A stretch of 6,748 nucleotides of DNA from an uncultured Polyangiaceae bacterium (GTDB lineage: Bacteria; Myxococcota_A; Polyangia; Polyangiales; Houyiibacteriaceae), in NCBI GenBank assembly GCA_947258625.1, contig CAMYJN010000128.1, positions 1 through 6,748 on the forward strand, written 5' to 3'. Shown here piece by piece: positions 1 to 6,748 of this stretch; position 1 is the stretch's first letter; each line of letters starts with the position of its first letter. The notes below the pieces were generated by a model, which was given only the letters and a program-made list of their open reading frames with translations, was not told the DNA's origin and did not search any database. The translations under genes and the position numbers were made by a program.

Positions 1-39
1 GTCGCAGCCGCCTGCGGTCAGCTAGCGTTCCACGGCTCA

Positions 40-64
40 CCCCGAAGAACGGGGCGCGGCGCCC
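40..64 (-). terminator. Overlapping inverted repeats downstream of the UDPGP gene; possible weak terminator
   Basis: Two perfect inverted repeats lie 34-58 bases beyond the stop codon of the leftward UDPGP-family gene. One is CCCCG-AAGAA-CGGGG at 40-54, a 5-bp stem with a 5-base loop. The other is GGGCGC-G-GCGCCC at 52-64, a 6-bp arm with a one-base centre. They share 52-54, so the two stems exclude each other. There is no T-tract on the minus strand after either stem, so this is not a classic intrinsic terminator. It could slow transcription or serve Rho-type ending, or it may be chance in GC-rich DNA. The rest of 1-97 shows no coding signal. Confidence 0.22.
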
Positions 65-71
65 TTGTCGT

Positions 72-100
72 CGACTCGGACTAAAGGCCGACTCGGATTA
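72..100. repeat. Short direct repeat CGACTCGGAyTA at the 3' end of the UDPGP gene
   Basis: CGACTCGGACTA (72-83) and CGACTCGGATTA (89-100) differ at one base and are 17 bp apart. The second copy holds the TAA stop of the leftward gene (98-100 read in reverse). The first copy carries a TAG in another frame. This looks like a small local duplication at the end of the coding region. No function is evident. Confidence 0.5.
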
Positions 101-1216
101 GAGGCTGCCGCGCGCCTTGAGCGCTTTGACGATGTCCGGGCGTTCCTTGTCCATGTCGTCCGGGGTTTTGATCGGCTGAAAGCGGGCGTCGGGCCCATGC
201 CGTTCGACACGCAGGAAGGCCGAATCGAGAAAAGAGGTCAGCTCGCCGACGAGGCGTTCGAACTGCACGGCGGGCTTGCCGTCCACCGTCTTGTTGACGG
301 CGAACCAGGTCAAGGGGAACTCCGCGTCGATGGCGGTAGCATCGAGCACGAACGTGTTGGTGTTGAAGACGGGGATTCGCTCTTGGTCGAAGTCTTCCGG
401 GAAGCGAAAAGCCTCGACGATTTGAGCCCGGCCGTCGACCCGTGCGGGAGCGCCGCCTTTGTCGCCGGGCTCTTTGGGTGCCATTTCTGCGGTAAGCGCC
501 GCTCCGAACTCCAAATGGGCACCGATGATGGCAGGGTCGAGCGTTGCGGTCAGATTGTCGACGTTCGACATCATGAGCACGCGCCCGCCCCGGTCACGGA
601 ACGCCTTCAGGATGCCAGAGCGGCGAAGTGCAAACGTCAGGTCCCCATGCCCGGGGGCGTGCGGAGAGAGCGCGCCCGAGTTCTCTCGAAACAGCTCTCC
701 ATCGGGCGCGATACGCAGCGAGATGAACTGCGAGAAGGTCTCGATCGGAACGCGCTCGGTGCTGAGCGGCTCGGCCATGGTTTGGATCGCTTCATCGGTG
801 GCGAAGCTCGACATCAGGTAGACCGGGACTGTAGCGTCGGCGCGCTCCGCCACGGCTGCGATGTCCTCGAGCTTGAGTTCGAGGAACGACTTGCCGTCGA
901 GGACCTCGACAGCGGCTTTGACGACGCCCCCGAAGCGAGTGGCCATCCCCCCTGCGAGAATGACCGCCGCGACTTCACCACGCCGCATCGCTTCCTGACC
1001 GCGCTCGGTCAGGGCCCGGCGCAGGTCACTCCCGAGCGGGGGCAGTGCTTGGAGGTCGCCTCCCTCGGGCGGTTCGACCTTGCCCGTGATCCGGTTTTGG
1101 GCCTCTCCGAGCTCCCCTCGGAGCATCTGCTGTTTCAGCTTTTCGAACGGGATATCCTCGAATCCGTACCGTTGAAGAAGTTGGGCGGTTGCGGCGTCTA
1201 TTTCTCGTGAGTTCAT
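98..1216 (-). CDS. UDPGP-family nucleotidyltransferase (UTP--glucose-1-phosphate uridylyltransferase or related UDP-sugar pyrophosphorylase)
   Basis: Predicted 372-residue cytoplasmic enzyme. Family members join UTP and a sugar-1-phosphate to give a UDP-sugar and pyrophosphate, supplying glycosyl donors for envelope and exopolysaccharide synthesis. Visible motifs in order: the nucleotide-binding loop AVILAGGMATRFG (residues 84-96) with a following lysine (K100); PGHGD (188-192), the usual uracil/sugar-site motif; SNVDN (217-221), the metal-binding Asp region; NTNTF (285-289); NKTVDGKPAVQFE (308-320) with K314; and RFQPIKTPDD (345-354) with K350. This pattern is that of the eukaryote-type UGP/UAP family, not bacterial GalU. 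Eukaryotic UGP has roughly 470-500 residues with a C-terminal beta-helix; that part is absent here. The sugar (glucose, N-acetylglucosamine or another) cannot be decided from sequence alone. The ATG at 1216 is preferred. A GTG at 1246 would add ten residues with no better ribosome site. It is divergent from the 1330 gene and transcribed leftward. Confidence 0.85.
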   Translation of the reverse strand: MNSREIDAATAQLLQRYGFEDIPFEKLKQQMLRGELGEAQNRITGKVEPPEGGDLQALPPLGSDLRRALTERGQEAMRRGEVAAVILAGGMATRFGGVVKAAVEVLDGKSFLELKLEDIAAVAERADATVPVYLMSSFATDEAIQTMAEPLSTERVPIETFSQFISLRIAPDGELFRENSGALSPHAPGHGDLTFALRRSGILKAFRDRGGRVLMMSNVDNLTATLDPAIIGAHLEFGAALTAEMAPKEPGDKGGAPARVDGRAQIVEAFRFPEDFDQERIPVFNTNTFVLDATAIDAEFPLTWFAVNKTVDGKPAVQFERLVGELTSFLDSAFLRVERHGPDARFQPIKTPDDMDKERPDIVKALKARGSL

Positions 1217-1318
1217 CAGAATTGCCGAAACCCAAGCACTTTCCACGCGCTCTGTCGAGCGGGCCGCGCCTGCTCCGCAGCGGGGGGATGACGGAACGCC
1301 CAGAAGGACATACAGATG

Positions 1319-1325
1319 AAGGAGG
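1319..1325 (+). promoter_or_regulatory. Strong Shine-Dalgarno AAGGAGG for the secreted Arg-rich protein
   Basis: AAGGAGG ends four bases before the ATG at 1330. It is the only near-perfect ribosome binding site in the window. It fixes the start at 1330, even though the reading frame stays open upstream to 1189, and it implies high translation. The rest of the 113-bp divergent spacer (1217-1329) shows no convincing sigma-70, sigma-54 or ECF promoter by eye. Confidence 0.85.
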
Positions 1326-1329
1326 ACCC

Positions 1330-2688
1330 ATGATTTCCCTCGTTCGGTTCGTTTCGCTTTTTGCGCTGGGCGCTGCGGTCGCGCTGACCGCGCCGGCGGC
1401 CGCCGACTACGAAGGCGCAGACGGTTACGGCGGGTCGACCGGCTATGGGTTGGATGTCTCGCACGACGGCTACCAGCGAGAAGCTCAGACCGTCGAAACG
1501 CCCGACGCGACGACCTACGTGATCATCGAAGCCGAGGACGGGACCACCGAGATCGTCGACGGCGAGACGGTGATCGTCGTTCAGGAGCCCGAGCCTTTGG
1601 CGGCGACGGAGCAGGCACCGCCGGCTCCGCAGACCGTCGTGGTGGTGCAACCCGAGGTGCAGTGCCCCGGGGCGATCTGGGTCGACGGCTACTGGGCCTA
1701 TAGCAACGGCGATTACCTTTGGGTCGACGGGCACTGCGTCGTCGAACGAGTGAACTATGTCTTCGTCCAGCCGCGCTGGGATTTCTACTCGAACGTCTGG
1801 TGGTTCGTGCCCGGTTACTATCGACCATGGGGTGTCTATGTAGGCTTTGGCTACTACCGACCCTGGCACTGGTACCCGCCGTATTACCATGCGTATTACC
1901 GCACGCGCTATCCAGTCCCGGTCAACCGAGGCGTGCCCTATCGAACCACCACCGTCCGAGCGAGGTCGCCCGCCGTGCGTTCGAGTCGAGGGGTCGCGAG
2001 GCCGACCGGCTCGGCCGGACGCGTGCGCACGACGCCGACGCGCACCCAAACGGTGACCCGGGCACCGAGCAGGCGAACAGGAACCGTGACCCGGGCACCG
2101 AGCAGGCGAACAGGAACCGTGACCCGGGCACCCAGTGCGCGAACAGGAACCGTGACCCGGGCACCTAGTGCGCGAACAGGAACCGTGACCCGGGCACCCA
2201 GCACTCGGACCGGAACGATAACGCGCACGGGGCCTAGCACGAGCCGCGTCGACTCGGTCAACCGCGCCCGGACGACGCCCGCGAGAACGACGGTCGTCCA
2301 TCGGCCTCCCGGCTCGGCCGCACCAACCAGGGCGGTCGGTCGCTCCGGCGGAGGTCCGACGCTCACGAGCTCGGTCCCGCGATCGAGAGCCAATACCGCC
2401 GTGGTAAGGCAGCCACGCGTGAGCCCCTCACGCACCAGCAGTGTTGTAAGGCGACCGGCATCGACGCCTTCACGGGCTAAGGTCAACCGCCCCGCAAGCA
2501 GCCGTCCGAGCTCGGGCCGCGCCAGCAGCGTCCAGCGCTCCAGGCCCAATTCGTCACGGGGTGGAGGCGTCAGCCGACCCAGCTTCGGCGGGTCCCGTCC
2601 GAGCATGAGCCGGGGCGGAGGCTTCGGGAGGCCATCCTCAGGCGGTTTTGGTCGGGCCCGGAGCGTACCCACCGCCCGCAGCCGTTAA
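1330..2688 (+). CDS. Secreted WxxGxW-repeat protein with Tyr/Trp-rich core and Arg-rich repetitive tail
   Basis: 452 residues, not a family I can name with a function. Residues 1-26 form a Sec signal peptide with a hydrophobic core and an APAAA|D cleavage site, so the protein is exported. Residues 27-110 are acidic, with beta-like runs such as TTYVIIEAEDG and VIVVQEP. Residues 112-136 hold two WxxGxW-type repeats, WVDGYW (117-122) and WVDGHC (131-136), flanked by the only two cysteines (C112, C136), which could form a disulfide. Residues 143-194 are very rich in Tyr and Trp, with GYYRPW at 162-167 and YYRPW again at 175-179. From about residue 200 to the end there are about 51 Arg, one Lys, one Asp and no Glu. 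This tail includes five 11-residue tandem repeats (TVTRAPSRRTG type, 241-295) and Ser/Gly/Arg runs such as SRGGGFGRP. The start is set by the strong ribosome site. WxxGxW repeats are known from exported bacterial proteins of unclear role. An envelope-bound, polyanion-binding or structural role is inference. A single-gene unit is likely, since a 79-bp spacer follows. Confidence 0.8.
   Translation: MISLVRFVSLFALGAAVALTAPAAADYEGADGYGGSTGYGLDVSHDGYQREAQTVETPDATTYVIIEAEDGTTEIVDGETVIVVQEPEPLAATEQAPPAPQTVVVVQPEVQCPGAIWVDGYWAYSNGDYLWVDGHCVVERVNYVFVQPRWDFYSNVWWFVPGYYRPWGVYVGFGYYRPWHWYPPYYHAYYRTRYPVPVNRGVPYRTTTVRARSPAVRSSRGVARPTGSAGRVRTTPTRTQTVTRAPSRRTGTVTRAPSRRTGTVTRAPSARTGTVTRAPSARTGTVTRAPSTRTGTITRTGPSTSRVDSVNRARTTPARTTVVHRPPGSAAPTRAVGRSGGGPTLTSSVPRSRANTAVVRQPRVSPSRTSSVVRRPASTPSRAKVNRPASSRPSSGRASSVQRSRPNSSRGGGVSRPSFGGSRPSMSRGGGFGRPSSGGFGRARSVPTARSR
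2050..2247 (+). repeat. 33-bp in-frame tandem repeat (five good copies plus one degenerate)
   Basis: Units start at 2050, 2083, 2116, 2149 and 2182, with a degenerate sixth at 2215. Each encodes 11 residues: TVTRAPSRRTG twice, TVTRAPSARTG twice, TVTRAPSTRTG, then TITRTGPSTSR. Units 1 and 2 differ at one base, units 3 and 4 differ at one base, and the two pairs differ more from each other. This suggests recent stepwise duplication by slippage or unequal recombination. Every good unit contains CCCGGG within GTGACCCGGGCACC. Changes in copy number would keep the reading frame. Confidence 0.95.
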
Positions 2689-2763
2689 CCCCTCGTAGAC
2701 TCTTTGCTAGGCAGCGGGGGCAATGTAACCCTATAGAGGGAAGTGCATTTAACCCCCTAGAGC
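2685..2763 (+). promoter_or_regulatory. Three spaced copies of a TTAACCC...TAGA(G/C) motif before the TonB-like gene
   Basis: Copy 1 is TTAACCCCTCGTAGAC (2685-2700), overlapping the stop codon of the upstream gene. Copy 2 is GTAACCCTATAGAGGG (2725-2740), with an imperfect 12-bp palindrome CCCTATAGAGGG. Copy 3 is TTAACCCCCTAGAGC (2749-2763), ending four bases before the GTG start at 2768. AT-rich TTAA cores stand out against the GC-rich background. They may be operator or promoter elements for the TonB-like/queG pair. TATAGA at 2732-2737 is a possible -10 box but has no well-spaced -35 box. No intrinsic terminator for the upstream gene is evident here. Confidence 0.35.
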
Positions 2764-2767
2764 TTCC

Positions 2768-4365
2768 GTGCGTCGACGTTACAGAGAACCAGTCGCCATC
2801 GCCTTCGCGCTTGCGTTGATCGCATCGCTGTTGGTGCACCTTCCTGTGTACGAGGTTCTTGGCGATTTGGCCGACCGCATCCGGCTCCAGGAGGAAGAGG
2901 CGCGGAAGGCCGTCACCTTCGAGCCGGCCGAGGTGGACTTCGAGGTGCCAGGCAGCGCGGAGCCTCAGCGGCGCAAGAAAAAGGCCGCACGAGAACGGGA
3001 AAAGGCGAAGCGCGAGCGCCTAGCGAAGGCGGTCGAGGCGCAGGCGCGAGCGGAGGCCCAGCAGCAGCAGAAAGCGCCGCCGCCCGAGCTCACATCGCCA
3101 CAAGCGGTGCAGCAGCACAGCACCAACCCCGATCTCGCGCCGGACAACCCTCAGTTCATCGCCGAGGAGAACAACCGGGTCGAAGAGCAAACCGTCGCGC
3201 AAGTTCGCAGCATGATTCGCGACGACGCGCTTCCGTCGCCCGGGTCACAGCAGAAACCCTCCGATACCCTCGAAGAGCAGGGCAACTCGCGGGAGGAAAA
3301 GATTGCAGAGCTGCGAAACAAGGAGGGAAGCGACGCGCGCAAGGTCACCGAAGAGGAAGCCCAGCGCAAGCGCCCCGACAAAGCGATCAAGGCAGACCCA
3401 ATCCAGGCCGAACGCGTGAGTCGCCAAGCACCGGACGGACAGCGATCGAGCGACGCCGGCGACCGTACGGCACAGGCTGCCGAAGACACGCTTACGATTA
3501 CCGATCCCTCTGGGACGTTTAGCATTCGACGACCGAGCAACTCCGCACAGGGCGGTGGCGAACGGGCCAAGGGTAAAGGCCCGGGCGGCAAGATGGCTTG
3601 GTCGCAGTTCGAGGCCGCTGTGGGCTCGGAGAAGCTCAATGAGGATCGAAGGGCGTACCTTGCGGAGCGCAAGTCGTCGCAACGCGGGATCGCGCGCGAA
3701 AAGACTTGGAATGAATTTCGCGCAGCGATCGAAAACTACGTGCCCGGCGTGAAGCGCGGCGCAACGACGGCGCTGAACGCGGCGGCATCGCCTTTTGCGA
3801 CCTACATCGCGGCGGTGCACCGACGCATCCACCAAGAGTTTGCGGACCGGTTTCTCCGGAGCCTGCCGATCGGCGGCAGCCCGTATCAAGATCCGACGCT
3901 CATGACCAAGCTCGAAATCGTGCTCAATCGCGACGGCTCTGTGCATCGGGTTGGCGTCGTCCGATCGAGCGGGCTCTTGCCGTTCGACTTCGGCGCGTTC
4001 AACTCGGTGCTCCGCGGGCAGCCTTACCCGCCGGCTCCTTCGTCGATTCTCAGCGGCGACGGGCGGGTCTACTTCCACTGGGGCTTCTATCGAAACCAGC
4101 GTCAGTGCGGCACGTTCAACGCGGAGCCCTACATCCTGCCAAATCCGCGAGGTTCGACGGGGCGCAAGGACGGTCTGACCGATGCGCCAGACTGGGACAC
4201 GGTCGTTCCGGGAGATGCGAAGCCGACGTGGCGCACGCGCGAAGAGGAGTCGCAAGAAGACGACGAGCCCAAGCGGCCTCCGCAGAAGTCGCCGCCGGCG
4301 CAGCCGAAGGAGCAGGAAGAGAAGGCGCCCACCGTGCCGCCTCCACCCCCCGGCGCCGGCCTCGG

Positions 4366-4369
<4 letters not shown>
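2768..4369 (+). CDS. TonB/TolA-like energy-transduction or envelope-spanning protein
   Basis: 533 residues. A basic N-terminus (MRRRYRE) is followed by one membrane helix at about 9-27, giving an N-in, C-out inner-membrane anchor. Residues 40-100 are highly charged, Ala/Glu/Arg/Lys-rich and probably coiled-coil. Residues 100-270 are polar and low in complexity, with no long X-Pro/Lys-Pro stretch typical of classic TonB. Residues 275-330 hold two related segments, AWSQFEAAV and TWNEFRAAI, 36 residues apart. Residues 341-458 look like a TonB C-terminal domain: helix AAVHRRIHQEFADRF, strand TKLEIVLNRDGSVHRVGVV, SSGLLPFDFGA and the end motif AEPYILPNP. In TonB/TolA proteins this domain contacts outer-membrane or periplasmic partners. 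A Pro/Glu/Lys tail (about 460-533) ending PPPPPGAGLG extends past the domain, which is unusual. The GTG start has only a weak AGAG upstream. Start choice rests on the basic N-terminus before the helix. It overlaps queG by ATGA. Substrate and partner are unknown; no ExbB/ExbD or TolQ/R lies nearby. Confidence 0.75.

Positions 4370-6748
<2,379 letters not shown>

Noticed and set aside
65..1210. 381-codon rightward frame opposite the UDPGP-family gene
   Set aside because: It is antisense to a gene with clear family motifs, its product shows no recognisable domain, and long open antisense frames are expected at this GC content.
1217..1246. Extended start of the UDPGP-family gene at GTG 1246
   Set aside because: It adds ten residues without a better ribosome site. 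ATG 1216 is the simpler choice, though not proven.
2050..2247. Possible CRISPR array
   Set aside because: The 33-bp units are directly adjacent without unique spacers, are in frame within a gene, and no cas gene is present.
1216..2301. Leftward frame opposite the secreted protein, with repeats like CPGHGSCS
   Set aside because: The repeats are only the antisense reading of the 33-bp tandem repeat. The forward frame has a signal peptide and a strong ribosome site.
1938..2672. 244-codon leftward frame with LGARVTVPVR-type repeats
   Set aside because: It is another antisense reading of the same tandem repeat, without a start context or known domain.
2689..2724. Intrinsic terminator after the secreted protein gene
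   Set aside because: CCCC and GGGG runs could pair only with a long, mismatched loop, and there is no T-tract.
3245..4255. 336-codon leftward frame opposite the TonB-like gene
   Set aside because: Arg-rich shadow frame with no family features. The forward frame has a membrane anchor and a TonB-type domain.

Overview
This window is GC-rich (about two thirds G+C by eye) with the strong third-position GC bias of a large, high-GC bacterial chromosome. A myxobacterial or other deltaproteobacterial-type genome (Myxococcota) fits best. The grounds are a eukaryote-type UDP-sugar pyrophosphorylase, a long TonB-like protein with a 'EPYILPNP'-type C-terminal end, and a secreted WxxGxW-repeat protein. 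This is inference from gene content and composition, not a taxonomic proof. No mobile element, CRISPR array, tRNA or rRNA gene was found.

Layout from left to right. Positions 1-97 are non-coding, with overlapping GC-rich inverted repeats and a short direct repeat. A UDPGP-family nucleotidyltransferase runs leftward (1216 to 98). A 113-bp divergent spacer separates it from a rightward gene (1330-2688) for a secreted protein. That protein has an acidic N-terminal part, a Trp/Tyr-rich WxxGxW core, and an extremely arginine-rich tail containing 33-bp tandem repeats. A 79-bp spacer follows, with three copies of a TTAACCC...TAGA(G/C) motif. Next comes a TonB/TolA-like, inner-membrane-anchored protein (2768-4369). 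It is translationally coupled through an ATGA overlap to queG, epoxyqueuosine reductase (4366-5433). queG converges with, and overlaps by 29 bp, the leftward gene for the ribosome-assembly GTPase Obg (6415 to 5405). An 80-bp divergent spacer leads to the first 84 codons of an unidentified rightward gene that leaves the window at 6748. It is probably a leaderless gene.

How the genes relate: the nucleotidyltransferase (activated sugars for envelope or exopolysaccharide), the secreted Arg/aromatic protein and the TonB-like protein could all serve the cell envelope. queG (tRNA wobble modification) and obg (50S assembly) both serve translation. Apart from the coupled TonB-like/queG pair, nothing in the sequence shows that these genes form one pathway. 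I see no clearly new multi-gene system. The most unusual element is the secreted protein with its Arg-only repetitive tail. Next are the spacer motif repeats and the candidate leaderless start at 6496.
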